Shown: one piece after another, positions 24,270-32,220 of the stretch
Layout of the letters: the number at the start of each line of letters is the position of its first letter
Position numbering within the stretch: position 1 is the first letter of the stretch
Assembly (NCBI RefSeq): GCF_030388665.1
Contig: NZ_CP128846.1
Span: 8,156,001-8,220,000, forward strand
Source of the DNA: Streptomyces flavofungini
GTDB taxonomy: Bacteria > Actinomycetota > Actinomycetes > Streptomycetales > Streptomycetaceae
Direction of reading: 5' to 3'
DNA length: 64,000 nucleotides
Notes under the pieces: generated by a model
Told to the model about the DNA's origin: nothing
Seen by the model: only the letters and a program-made list of their open reading frames with translations
Database searches by the model: none
Translations under genes and position numbers: made by a program

Positions 24270-24660
24270 CCCCGGCCCCCGTCCCTGCGCCTCGGCCCCG
24301 CCCCGGTGCACCACCACGACCGCGGCGAACCCGACGGCGAGACCCACGGCCGTCTGCGCTCCGAACGGCTCCCCGAACATCGCCGCGCCCCAGACGGCCG
24401 TCACCGGTGCCATCAGGAACATCAGCGTGTTGACGCGGGTGACGCCGCCCCGGCGCAGGATCAGCCAGTACAGGCCGTACCCGCCGAACGTCGACAGGAC
24501 CACCAGCCAGCCGATCGCCGCCCAGAACGACGTCTCGGCGACGGGCGCCGCCGCGCCCAGGGCGAGCGCGAGCACCGTGAAGACGACGGCGCTGGTCACG
24601 CAGTGCACGGTGAGGGCGGCCGAGGGTGCGACGGGGGTGCGTGTGCGCCGGTCCAGGCGC
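24270..24660 (-). pseudogene. Truncated EamA/DMT-family transporter (C-terminal half only)
   Basis: On the minus strand from about 24660 the frame reads RTPVAPSAALTVHCVTSAVV, then helices FWAAIGWLVVLSTFGGYGLYWLIL, NTLMFLMAPVTAVWGAAMFGEPF and GLAVGFAAVVVVHRGG. This is the second EamA repeat of a ten-helix DMT exporter, about 120 residues where about 300 are expected. There is no start codon with a ribosome site. The upstream sequence runs directly into the opposite-strand TetR gene at 24626, so the first EamA repeat is missing. The 3' end also has no stop after the last helix, and the frame runs on antisense through the TetR gene at 23676. Both ends are therefore damaged. Confidence 0.8.
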
Positions 24661-25228
24661 GCGCAAGGCCCTGGCGGCGGCCGGGCGGCTGTTCTACGAC
24701 CGTGGCATCCACGCCGTCGGCGTCGATCTGATCGCCGCCGAGGCCGGCGTGACGAAGAAGACGCTGTACGACCGGTTCGGCTCCAAGGAGCAGATCGTCG
24801 TCGAGTACCTGGCGGACCGCGACGAGCGCTGGCGGGCCTTCCTCGCCGGATTCCTGGAGCGCTCCCGCTCGCCGCGCTCCCGGATCCTGGCCGTCTTCGA
24901 CGCCTCCCGCGACTGGGCCGAGCGCAGCCTGCCCCGGGGGTGCAGCATGATCAACGCGCACGCCGAGATCACCGACCCCGCGCACCCCGCGTACGCGGTG
25001 ATCACCGGCCAGAAGGCGTGGACGCTGGCGCTCTTCACCGACCTGGCCCGACCCCTCGCACCGCGTCGGGCGACGTCCCTCGGCAGGTCCCTGATGCTGC
25101 TGCACGAGGGCGGGCTCGTCGCGTACGGCATGGGGATCTTCCCCGACGCGATCGAGCACGCCCGCAAGGACGCGCAGGCGCTGCTGAGGGCGGCGACCTC
25201 AGCGACCCCGGAGGCCCGGGCGGAGTGA
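24626..25228 (+). CDS. TetR-family regulator, N-terminus probably shortened
   Basis: The DNA-binding helices begin almost at the start: KALAAAGRLFYDRGIHAVGVDLIAAEAGVTKKTLYDRFGSKEQIVVEYLADRD. The ligand domain has RGCSMINAHAEI, common in this TetR subgroup. The preceding residues MRRGCVCAGPGA (from GTG 24626) do not look like a normal TetR N-terminus, and no ribosome site precedes them. The same DNA on the other strand is the broken end of the EamA gene. A deletion joining the two genes explains both. The protein (200 residues) may still fold and bind DNA, but its expression signals seem lost. A 20-bp tandem repeat contains the stop codon. Confidence 0.75.
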   Translation: MRRGCVCAGPGARKALAAAGRLFYDRGIHAVGVDLIAAEAGVTKKTLYDRFGSKEQIVVEYLADRDERWRAFLAGFLERSRSPRSRILAVFDASRDWAERSLPRGCSMINAHAEITDPAHPAYAVITGQKAWTLALFTDLARPLAPRRATSLGRSLMLLHEGGLVAYGMGIFPDAIEHARKDAQALLRAATSATPEARAE

Positions 25229-25270
25229 CGGCGGCGCGGGCGGAGTGACGGAGGCCCGGGCGGGCTGACG
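25211..25270 (+). repeat. 20-bp tandem repeat spanning the TetR stop codon
   Basis: There are three copies: GAGGCCCGGGCGGAGTGACG (25211-25230), GCGGCGCGGGCGGAGTGACG (25231-25250) and GAGGCCCGGGCGGGCTGACG (25251-25270). The gene's TGA (25226-25228) lies in copy one. Confidence 0.85.
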
Positions 25271-25652
25271 GCGGACAGCGTCGGGCCGGTGGTGGGCTGG
25301 TGTCGGGCCGGTGGTGGGCTGGCGTCGGGTCGGCCCCGGGGGCCACGTTCCAGTGTTTGCACATGTGTTGAGCAAGTCTTTACCCATGGCCGGAAGGTGT
25401 CGTTCCGTACGGCCTCGTGGCGGGCATCGGCGCGGTTCGTCCCGGTGGGGACGGGCGGGGTCGCCTGACGGTCTCTTGACCTGAGGTCGCGCGCGGCCGA
25501 AATCCCCGGGGCGGTACTGCTTCGCGGGGTCGCGGACGCGTTGACCGCGGATGGTTCGGGGCGGAGCCTGGAGAGATAGCTGCCCACTACATCTAGTTTG
25601 GCCGTTCAGGGCGTACGACCGGGTGGGCGGCCGGACGGCAGGAGGAAACCCC
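25229..25652. other. Repeat-rich region upstream of asnB
   Basis: This 424-bp region is non-coding by inspection. It holds the last copies of the 20-bp repeat, a 22-bp tandem repeat at 25280 and, nearer asnB, GC-poorer patches (CAGTGTTTGCACATGTGTTGAGCAAGTC at about 25352-25379, split here for reference only, and CTACATCTAGTTTGG at about 25587) that probably include the asnB promoter. Confidence 0.5.
25280..25329. repeat. 22-bp tandem repeat, 2.3 copies
   Basis: The unit GTCGGGCCGGTGGTGGGCTG plus two bases occurs at 25280-25301 and 25302-25323, followed by a partial GTCGGG. The copies differ only in their last base (T or C). Confidence 0.85.
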
Positions 25653-27494
25653 ATGTGTGGCATCACCGGCTGGATCTCTTTCGACCGTGAGCTGCGGGAA
25701 CACGCGCGGACCCTGGACGCCATGACGGAGACGATGGCGTGCCGGGGGCCGGACGACCGCGGCACCTGGGCCGAGGGGCCCGCGGCGCTGGGGCACCGGC
25801 GCCTGGCCGTCATCGACCTGCCGGGCGGACGGCAGCCCATGACCGCGACGACGCCTGAAGGGACCGTCGCCCTCGTCTACTCCGGCGAGACGTACAACTT
25901 CACCGAACTGCGTGCCGAACTGGCCGGACACGGGCACGAGTTCCGCACCGACTCCGACACCGAGGTGGTCCTGCGCGGCTACCTCCAGTGGGGCGAGGGG
26001 GTCGCCGAGCGGCTGAACGGGATGTACGCGTTCGCCGTGTGGGACGGGCGCAGGCAGCGCCTGGTCATGGTCCGCGACCGCATGGGCGTCAAGCCGTTCT
26101 ACTTCCACCCGACGCCCGACGGCGTCCTGTTCGGCTCCGAGCCCAAGGCGATCCTCGCCAACCCGCTGGCGCGTGCACGCGTCGGCCTCGACGGGCTGCG
26201 CGAGGTCTTCGCCTTCGTGAAGACGCCGGGGCACGCCGTGTGGGACGGCATGCGCGAGGTCGAGCCCGGCACCGTCGTGACCGTCGACCGCGAGGGGACG
26301 CGCAGCCGCGTCTACTGGCGCCTGGAGACCCGACCGCACCCGCACGGCCGCGACGAGACCATCGCCGCGGTGCGCTCGCTGCTCGACGACATCGTGTCCC
26401 GGCAGCTCGTCGCCGACGTGCCCCGCTGCGTGCTGCTCTCCGGCGGACTCGACTCCTCCGCGATGTCGGCCCTCGCCGCGGGGCAGCTCGCGGGCTCGGG
26501 GGAGACCCTGCGGAGCTTCTCCGTCGACTTCGCAGGCCTGAGCGAGAACTTCGTGGCGGACGAGCTGCGCGGCACACCGGATGCCCCCTACGCCCACGAC
26601 GTGGCGCGCCTCGCGGGCACCGATCACCGTGACATCGTCCTGGACGCGCAGGCGCTCGCCGATCCCGAGGTGCGCGCGAGGATGCTGACCGCCCGTGACA
26701 TGCCGGTCGGCTTCGGGGACATGGACGCCTCGCTCTACCTGCTCTTCCAGGCGATCCGTGAGCATTCGACGGTCGCGCTGTCCGGCGAGTCGGCGGACGA
26801 GGTGTTCGGCGGCTACCTCCAGTTCTTCGACGAGAGGGCCCGGCGGGGCGGCACCTTCCCCTGGCTGGTGCGGCACGCGGAGACCCTCGGCGACGAGACG
26901 GGCGTGCTGCGCCGGGACGTCATGGACGCGCTCGACCTGCGGACGTACGTCGGCGACAGCTACGCCACGGCCGCCGGTGCCGTCCGGCGCCTCGACGGGG
27001 AGAGCGACTTCGAGTTCCGCATGCGCACCGTCAGCCACCTCTATCTGACCCGGTTCGTGCGCACGCTGCTCGACCGCAAGGACCGCGCGAGCATGGCCGT
27101 GGGCCTGGAGGTGCGGGTGCCGTTCTGCGATCACCGGCTCGTGGAGTACGTGTACAACGCGCCCTGGGCGCTGAAGTCCTTCGACGGCCGGGAGAAGTCC
27201 CTGCTGCGGGAGGCTGCCAGGGACAGCCTGCCGAAGTCCGTCTGCGACCGGGTCAAGAGCCCCTATCCGTCGACGCAGGACCCCAAGTACGCCTTCGCCC
27301 TCCAGGAGCACGCCAAGGATCTGCTCGCGCGGCCCGGGCATCCCGTCTTCGGCCTTGTGGACCGCGAGGCTCTGCGGAGCCTCGCGCACCGCGACACCCC
27401 GCAGGTGCGGCCGGCCTCACGGCGGGGCCTGGAGCGGGCGCTCGATCTCGCGCTGTGGTTCGACCTGTACCGGCCCGAGGTGTCGCTGGACTGA
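25653..27494 (+). CDS. asnB: Asparagine synthase (glutamine-hydrolysing)
   Basis: AsnB makes asparagine from aspartate, glutamine and ATP. In Streptomyces, homologues also amidate natural products or cell-wall precursors. The 613-residue protein has the N-terminal class II glutaminase with catalytic Cys2 (MCGITGW), RGPDDRGTW and GHRRLAVIDLPGGRQPM. The synthetase domain has the PP-loop LLSGGLDSSAMSAL and SGESADEVFGGYLQFF. An RVPFCDHRLVEYVYN block and a conserved C-terminus follow. ATG 25653 has a strong GGAGGAAA site, and the Met-Cys start is required for function. It is apparently a single-gene unit. Primary asparagine synthesis is the simplest role. Confidence 0.95.
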   Translation: MCGITGWISFDRELREHARTLDAMTETMACRGPDDRGTWAEGPAALGHRRLAVIDLPGGRQPMTATTPEGTVALVYSGETYNFTELRAELAGHGHEFRTDSDTEVVLRGYLQWGEGVAERLNGMYAFAVWDGRRQRLVMVRDRMGVKPFYFHPTPDGVLFGSEPKAILANPLARARVGLDGLREVFAFVKTPGHAVWDGMREVEPGTVVTVDREGTRSRVYWRLETRPHPHGRDETIAAVRSLLDDIVSRQLVADVPRCVLLSGGLDSSAMSALAAGQLAGSGETLRSFSVDFAGLSENFVADELRGTPDAPYAHDVARLAGTDHRDIVLDAQALADPEVRARMLTARDMPVGFGDMDASLYLLFQAIREHSTVALSGESADEVFGGYLQFFDERARRGGTFPWLVRHAETLGDETGVLRRDVMDALDLRTYVGDSYATAAGAVRRLDGESDFEFRMRTVSHLYLTRFVRTLLDRKDRASMAVGLEVRVPFCDHRLVEYVYNAPWALKSFDGREKSLLREAARDSLPKSVCDRVKSPYPSTQDPKYAFALQEHAKDLLARPGHPVFGLVDREALRSLAHRDTPQVRPASRRGLERALDLALWFDLYRPEVSLD

Positions 27495-27560
27495 GGTCGA
27501 GGTGCGCCGGGGGCCGACGGCGTGATGGCGGAGGGTGGCCGGGTGCCGGGGGAGGGGGCC

Positions 27561-27872
27561 TCAGGGGCCCGAGCAGCTGCGGACCGTCGGCTGCTGGGGC
27601 GGGACCCGGGTGGGGTCGGCGGTCGCGAGGGTGTCGAGGAACCGCTGGAGCGCGGGGGCGCCGCGGGAGTCGAGGCCGCGGCGCACGGGGGGCACGACCA
27701 CGGAGCGCCGGGCGCCGCCGGAGCCGCAGCTGTCGGGCTCCTGGCCGGTGTGGACGGCTGTCGCTCGGCGTATGAACTCCGCGGGCGTGATCCCGAGGCG
27801 GTCGGCGTGCCGGAGCACGGCGGCGTACTCGTCGGGTGGGAACAGGACCTGCACAGTCTTGGGGCCGTCCAT
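27561..27872 (-). CDS. Small ribbon-helix-helix-like protein
   Basis: The 103-residue product's first 45 residues (TVQVLFPPDEYAAVLRHADRLGITPAEFIRRAT) have the strand-helix-helix pattern of RHH DNA-binding proteins, with the typical AEFIRRA second helix. The rest is Pro/Arg-rich with two separated Cys residues and no recognised fold. The start ATG 27872 is chosen by the RHH start; the frame stays open to 28052. It is convergent with asnB (66 bp between stops). No toxin gene is adjacent, so an antitoxin role is not supported. Confidence 0.6.
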   Translation of the reverse strand: MDGPKTVQVLFPPDEYAAVLRHADRLGITPAEFIRRATAVHTGQEPDSCGSGGARRSVVVPPVRRGLDSRGAPALQRFLDTLATADPTRVPPQQPTVRSCSGP

Positions 27873-28205
27873 GGACGCATGATGCCGTCCGGACCCCTCG
27901 TTCGCGGTGCGGTTGGCATATTCGCCCTCGAAGGGGTGGCGGGAGCGTGAAACGGTGGCGGAGTCGGCTCCGGGGTGATCGCTGTCGGCGGGCGGGCCGC
28001 GGACGCGGTGAGAGCCCCGGCCGGACGGGGGAATCGCGGTCGGGGCTCTCATCTAGTTCAACGGTGAAATAGGGGTGTGCGTTCCCTTGGGGCGGGTCGG
28101 ATATGTGTGATCCGCGTTACATGACCGGATCCTGGGTGGCCGGAGCCGCGGGGGAGGGGGCCCCGGGCGTCGGTCGACGGAGCCCCAAGCGATAGCTTGG
28201 AGGTC
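27873..28205. other. Intergenic region between RHH-like and LysR genes
   Basis: This 333-bp divergent promoter region has no gene. A short palindrome TTCA-N4-TGAA (28057-28068) lies in a GC-poorer patch about 140 bp before the LysR start and resembles a LysR-type box. It is weak evidence alone. Confidence 0.45.
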
Positions 28206-29090
28206 GTGACGCTCGACGACCTCCGTGTGTTCCTCGCCGTCTGCCGCGCCGGCAGCCTCAGCGCCGTCGCACGCGACCTCTCCTGTACGCAGTCGGCGGT
28301 GAGCCAGCACGTCAAACGTCTGGAGAAAGAGCTGGCCGTCACCCTCCTCGAGCGGCACGCGCGCGGTGTCGTGCCGACGTCGGCCGGGCGCATCCTGCAC
28401 GCCGCCGCGGCCGACGGCCTCGGCGGGATCGACGTCGCCCTGCGCCGCCTGCGCGATCTGGCGCGCGGCGAGAGCGGCGCGGTGCGCGTCACCACCGGCG
28501 CGACGACCGTACGGCACTTCATGGCCAAGGCCGTCGTCGCGTTCCGACAGCGCTTCCCGCAGGTCACGCTGGAGTTCCAGACGGCGAGTTCGAGCCGGGC
28601 CTGCTTCGACGCGCTGGCCGCCGACGACCTGGATCTGGCCTGGGTCACCATCGGCGCACCCGTGCGCGGCATCGAGCAGCGGCCCGTCGCCGAGCTGCCC
28701 TGGGTGCTCGCGGTGCAGTCCGGTGACCCGCTCGCGGCCCAGCCGCACGCCGACCTCGCCGATCTCGCCGCCGCCCGGCTCATCAGGCCCCCGCGGGCCG
28801 CCACGTCCCGCGCCCGCCTCGACGCCGCCCTGGCCGGCCTCGACCTGGGGCCCGGGGGGCACACCAGCGTCGCCGACTGGGACACCGCGCTGCTGCTCAC
28901 CGAACTCGGCGTCGGCCAGGCACTCGTGCCCGCCCTGCCCGGCTGGCGCACCCAGAGTCCGCCCGGTCTGCGCCTGCTTCCGGTGCCCGCCCTGCCGCCG
29001 CTGTCCGTCGGCTGGGCGGCGCGCCGCTGGGACGCCCTCAGTCCGCTGGCGCGCGCTTTCGCCGACACGGTTTCGGACGGGGCGCCTTGA
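28206..29090 (+). CDS. LysR-family transcriptional regulator
   Basis: The 294-residue regulator has an N-terminal winged HTH (about residues 1-60: TLDDLRVFLAVCRAGSLSAVARDLSCTQSAVSQHVKRLEKELAVTLLERHARGVVPTSAG). The C-terminal periplasmic-binding-like effector domain follows (GAVRVTTGATTVRHFMAKAVVAFRQRFPQV...). GTG 28206 matches the usual family start (VTLDDL). A TTG at 28197 gives three more residues, and the GGAGG at 28199 is too close to the GTG for ideal spacing. The usual divergent partner gene is absent: the upstream neighbour is the RHH-like gene, so the target is unknown. Confidence 0.9.
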   Translation: MTLDDLRVFLAVCRAGSLSAVARDLSCTQSAVSQHVKRLEKELAVTLLERHARGVVPTSAGRILHAAAADGLGGIDVALRRLRDLARGESGAVRVTTGATTVRHFMAKAVVAFRQRFPQVTLEFQTASSSRACFDALAADDLDLAWVTIGAPVRGIEQRPVAELPWVLAVQSGDPLAAQPHADLADLAAARLIRPPRAATSRARLDAALAGLDLGPGGHTSVADWDTALLLTELGVGQALVPALPGWRTQSPPGLRLLPVPALPPLSVGWAARRWDALSPLARAFADTVSDGAP

Positions 29091-29220
29091 GCGGTGAGCT
29101 TGGCCCCGTGAGGGGCGGGGGGTGTGCGGCTCCGCCGCGGGGGTGCGCTCAGCGTGGGGGAAAGTCGCAGGAGCGTCTGCTTGGTGCTCGGCAGGTGCGT
29201 CTGTCGGTCTCTTGGTGGCT

Positions 29221-29252
29221 GGGCGCGCAGTTCCTCGCGCCCCTTGCGGGGC
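29221..29252. repeat. Streptomyces intergenic REP-like hairpin
   Basis: GGGCGCG (29221-29227), loop CAGTTCCT, CGCGCCC (29236-29242), then an alternative GCCCC/GGGGC pairing (29239-29243 and 29248-29252). The core GCGCAGTTCCTCGCGCCCC resembles a GC-rich element seen between many Streptomyces genes; this resemblance is from memory. It is placed between the LysR and sigma-factor stop codons, a convergent site where it may help terminate both. Confidence 0.55.
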
Positions 29253-29304
29253 CGTGGGGGTGGGCTGGTGTGTGGGACAGGCCGCAGGTGCGTCTGGGTG
29301 GCCT

Positions 29305-30546
29305 TTACGGGGTGGGAGGGGAGAGGCGTGCCGCCCGCATCTGGAGGTAGCGGATCTCCGGGCGGCTGAGGGTGCGCTGGGCCGCCAACCGGTAGGCGGC
29401 GCGGGCGGCTTCGGGGTCGCCCGCGCGTTCCAGCAGGTGGCCGCGTACCGCTTCGATCCTGTGGTGGCCCGCCAACCGCTCCTCCAGCGACGCCAGTTCA
29501 CCGAGACCGGCGCGCGGGCCGTGCACCATGGCGACCGCGACGGCGCGCCCCAGCTCGGCCATCGGCTCCGGCGTGCGGCGCACCAGGATGTCGTACAGGG
29601 CGAGGATCTGCGGCCAGTCGGTGTCCTCGGCGCGCTCCGCCTCGTCGTGCAGCGCGGCGATGGCGGCCTGCAACTGGTAGACGCCCGCAGGGCCCTGCCC
29701 CAGGGCCTGCTCCACCAGCGCGGTGCCTTCGGCGATCGCCTCGCTGTCCCAGCGCGTACGGTCCTGCTCGTCCAGTGGGATCAGCTCGCCGTGCGGCCCG
29801 GTACGGGCGGCGCTGCGCGCGTCGGTGAGCAGCATCAGCGCCAACAGGCCCGTCACCGCTCCCTCCTGAGGCAGCAGCCTGCGCACCGCGCGGGTCAGCC
29901 GGATCGCCTCGCGGGCCAGGTCGGCGCGGTGCAGCGCGGCGCCCGACGTCGCCGTGTAGCCCTCGTTGAAGATGAGGTAAAGGACTTGAAGGACGGCGGC
30001 CAGGCGCGGGTCGCGGTCCGCGGGGCCCGGCTGGGTGAACGGCGCCCCCCGAATCCTCTGCTTGGCGCGGCTGATGCGCTGGGCCATCGTCGCCTCCGGC
30101 ACCAGGTGCGCGCGGGCGATCTCGGCCGTCGTGAGACCGCCGACGGCCCGCAGCGTCAGGGCGATCTGCGCGGCCGGACTCAGCGACGGGTCGCAGCACA
30201 GGAACAGCAGGGTGAGCGTGTCCTCGTCCGACGGGGCACGGCTCTCGCCGGGCGCGGGCGCGGTGAACGCGTCGCGCGGCGTCATCCGGGCGGCGTTCTC
30301 CTCGCGCCGCCGCCGGGCCGCGTCGCTGCGCAACTGGTCCGTCAGGCGGCGCGACGCCACCCTGATCAGCCAGCCGCGCGGATTGTCGGGCACACCCTGC
30401 CCCGGCCACTCGCGGGCGGCGGCGAGCAGGGCCTCCTGCACGGCGTCCTCAGCCTCGTCGAAGTGGCCGTACCGCCGCACCAGCGCGCCGAGGACCTGCG
30501 GCGCGTGCAGGCGCAGCAGGTCCTCGACGTCATCGGTCGCGTTCAT
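29305..30546 (-). CDS. ECF42-type RNA polymerase sigma factor with C-terminal extension
   Basis: The 413-residue sigma factor is much longer than a typical ECF factor. Region sigma2 is at about residues 8-80 (FDEAEDAVQEALLAAAREW, NPRGWLIRVASRRLTDQLR). Region sigma4 is at about 108-165 (LTLLFLCCDPSLSPAAQIALTLRAVGGLTTAEIARA). An approximately 230-residue helical, TPR-like extension follows (LQVLYLIFNEGYTATSG, ELGRAVAVAMVHGP, PEIRYLQMRAARL). The LFLCCDPSL motif and this extension are hallmarks of group ECF42, which pairs with DGPF-domain proteins instead of anti-sigma factors. Here the DGPF gene lies 45 bp upstream on the same strand. The extension probably controls activity. Confidence 0.93.
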   Translation of the reverse strand: MNATDDVEDLLRLHAPQVLGALVRRYGHFDEAEDAVQEALLAAAREWPGQGVPDNPRGWLIRVASRRLTDQLRSDAARRRREENAARMTPRDAFTAPAPGESRAPSDEDTLTLLFLCCDPSLSPAAQIALTLRAVGGLTTAEIARAHLVPEATMAQRISRAKQRIRGAPFTQPGPADRDPRLAAVLQVLYLIFNEGYTATSGAALHRADLAREAIRLTRAVRRLLPQEGAVTGLLALMLLTDARSAARTGPHGELIPLDEQDRTRWDSEAIAEGTALVEQALGQGPAGVYQLQAAIAALHDEAERAEDTDWPQILALYDILVRRTPEPMAELGRAVAVAMVHGPRAGLGELASLEERLAGHHRIEAVRGHLLERAGDPEAARAAYRLAAQRTLSRPEIRYLQMRAARLSPPTP

Positions 30547-30591
30547 CGCCGTCCACGGGTCTCGCGGGCGCGCGCCGGCTTGGTGTCGTGG

Positions 30592-31011
30592 TCAGCACCC
30601 CGCGCCGTCGCCGCCCTCCTGGATGGTTCGGATGACCACCGTCGGCTTCGGGGAGCCCGCGGGCGCGGGACACTCGTTGATGCGCTTGGCGATCTCCGTG
30701 ACCCGCTCCAGGCTCTCGCACTCGAGCACCCAGTAGCCCGCGAGGACCTCCTTGGTCTCGCTGTACGGCCCGTCCGTGATCACCGGGCGGCCGTTGTCGT
30801 CGACGCTGACGAGGCGGGTCTGCGCGGGCTCCGTCAGGCCCTGGCCGTCGATGAGCTCGCCGGACTCCGACAGGTCGTTGTTGAGGTTCCCCATGAACGC
30901 GAACATCGCCTGGAGTTCCTGCTCGCTCCACGACGGGCTGTGCTCCGACCCTTTGCCGCTCATGGCCTCGTAGTCGGCCTGGGACCCCTGCACCATCACC
31001 AGATACTTCAT
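30592..31011 (-). CDS. DGPF/YCII-domain protein, partner of ECF42 sigma factor
   Basis: The 139-residue small cytoplasmic protein of the YCII-related superfamily carries the motif VITDGPYSETKEVLAGYWVLE. The start MKYLVMVQGSQADYEAM is typical of DGPF proteins. Proteins of this group are encoded beside ECF42 sigma factors and are their best-known target genes; the biochemical function is not established. ATG 31011 gives the family length. It is followed 45 bp later by the sigma-factor gene, so both are likely transcribed from the promoter at 31067-31093. Confidence 0.92.
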   Translation of the reverse strand: MKYLVMVQGSQADYEAMSGKGSEHSPSWSEQELQAMFAFMGNLNNDLSESGELIDGQGLTEPAQTRLVSVDDNGRPVITDGPYSETKEVLAGYWVLECESLERVTEIAKRINECPAPAGSPKPTVVIRTIQEGGDGAGC

Positions 31012-31066
31012 GACTGCCACTCCTTGGCCGTGTCGTCGCCCCTCATGGGCAACTCTCACAGGGGAC

Positions 31067-31093
31067 GTCGGAGCGGGCGACTCGATCTCGACA
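31067..31093 (-). promoter_or_regulatory. Candidate ECF42-dependent promoter
   Basis: On the minus strand TGTCGA (31093-31088) is followed after 17 bases by CGAC (31070-31067), about 55 bases upstream of the DGPF start codon. As I recall, ECF42 promoters described in S. venezuelae have TGTCGA at -35 and a CGA/C-T type -10. The match suggests autoregulation of the DGPF-sigma operon. Confidence 0.6.
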
Positions 31094-31261
31094 ACTCCCG
31101 CGAAGTTTTTTTCCGCGTTTTCTCAGGAGGCTTCGGGGCGGCTTCGGGGCGGCTTCGGGACGGCTCGCGGAGAGCGGGGGCTCCGTGTCCGCCCGCGTCC
31201 GGTTCGCTCGACTGGAGCAACCCACGGGGCGGTGGGCCGGGGGCGCCGTAAGAGTGGGCCC

Positions 31262-32083
31262 ATGCGTGCCTTGCGGGCCCTGGGGAAGACGGTGGCGGGG
31301 CGGCTGCCCCGTGCCGGGCGGTGGGCCCTCTCGTGCCTTCCGGGGCTGCTCGCCGTGACCGCCCTCGTGCTGTGCGTGGCCGGGGTGCAGGACGCGGCCG
31401 ACGGTGGCGGACGGCACACCGAGGCCAGGGCCGTGGCGCACCGCGCGGCCAGGCCCGCCATCGTGCCGCGCGAGCGGTGGCTCGGCGACCCCCGGCCGAC
31501 CACACCGCCCGCGCACTACAGCGGGCCCGTCGTCGTGCTCTTCGTCCACCACACCGACTCGCCCAACGGGTACGACTGCGCCGACGCCCCGCGCATCATC
31601 CGGGCCCTCGCCGAGGGCCAGACCAGCGCCCGGCTCTTCGACGACATCGGCTACAACTTCCTCGTCGACCGCTGCGGCACGATCTACGAGGGCCGCGGGG
31701 GCGGTGTCGACCAGTCCGTCGTCGGCGCCCATACGCAGGGGTTCAACCACCGGACCGCGGGCGTCGCCGCGATCGGCACGTTCACGGCGGGCACCCCGGT
31801 CCCGGCGCCGATGGTGGAGGCGATCGCCGCGCTCGCCGCGTGGAAGCTCGGCCTGGCCGAGACCGACCCCCGGCAGACGGCGCGCCTCGTCTCCAGCAAC
31901 AGCCTCAGCCGTGTCCCCGCGGGCAGGCACGCCTCCTTCCGGACGGTGGCGGGGCACACCGACGGCTACACCACGGACTGCCCGGGGGCCGCGCTGCGGG
32001 CCGAGCTGCCCGCGATCAGGGAGCGGGCCGCGGAGCTTCAGGGGCGGACGCCGGGGCGGACGGCGGTTGCTCGCGGGCACTGA
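31262..32083 (+). CDS. Secreted N-acetylmuramoyl-L-alanine amidase (PGRP/Amidase_2)
   Basis: The 273-residue enzyme cleaves the amide bond between MurNAc and L-Ala of peptidoglycan. A basic N-terminus with a hydrophobic segment (about residues 21-42, WALSCLPGLLAVTALVLCVAGV) acts as signal or anchor. The PGRP fold follows, with likely zinc ligands His97 (LFVHHTDSP), His232 (VAGHTDGY) and Cys240 (TTDCPG) and the conserved IGYNFLVDRCGTIYEGRGGG. It is probably secreted. The next 137 bp contain short GGCTGTTCGT-type repeats and then the convergent sortase gene. Role: cell-wall turnover or development. Confidence 0.92.
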   Translation: MRALRALGKTVAGRLPRAGRWALSCLPGLLAVTALVLCVAGVQDAADGGGRHTEARAVAHRAARPAIVPRERWLGDPRPTTPPAHYSGPVVVLFVHHTDSPNGYDCADAPRIIRALAEGQTSARLFDDIGYNFLVDRCGTIYEGRGGGVDQSVVGAHTQGFNHRTAGVAAIGTFTAGTPVPAPMVEAIAALAAWKLGLAETDPRQTARLVSSNSLSRVPAGRHASFRTVAGHTDGYTTDCPGAALRAELPAIRERAAELQGRTPGRTAVARGH

Positions 32084-32220
32084 TCGCGTGGGCTGCCGGT
32101 CCGGCTGTTCGTGGACCGGTCGGCCGTCGGCCCGGCTGTTCGTCGACCGCCGGCTGTTCGTCGGCCGATCGGCCGCTGACCCGGACAGATGCTGTCCTGG
32201 TCGGCCGCTTTCCGGTTCGG

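Noticed and set aside
25280..25329. Possible CRISPR-like array
   Set aside because: The 22-bp units are directly adjacent with no spacers, so this is a simple tandem repeat. The same holds for the other repeats in the window.
27561..27872. Antitoxin of a toxin-antitoxin pair
   Set aside because: The N-terminus is RHH-like, but no toxin-sized partner gene is adjacent on either strand.
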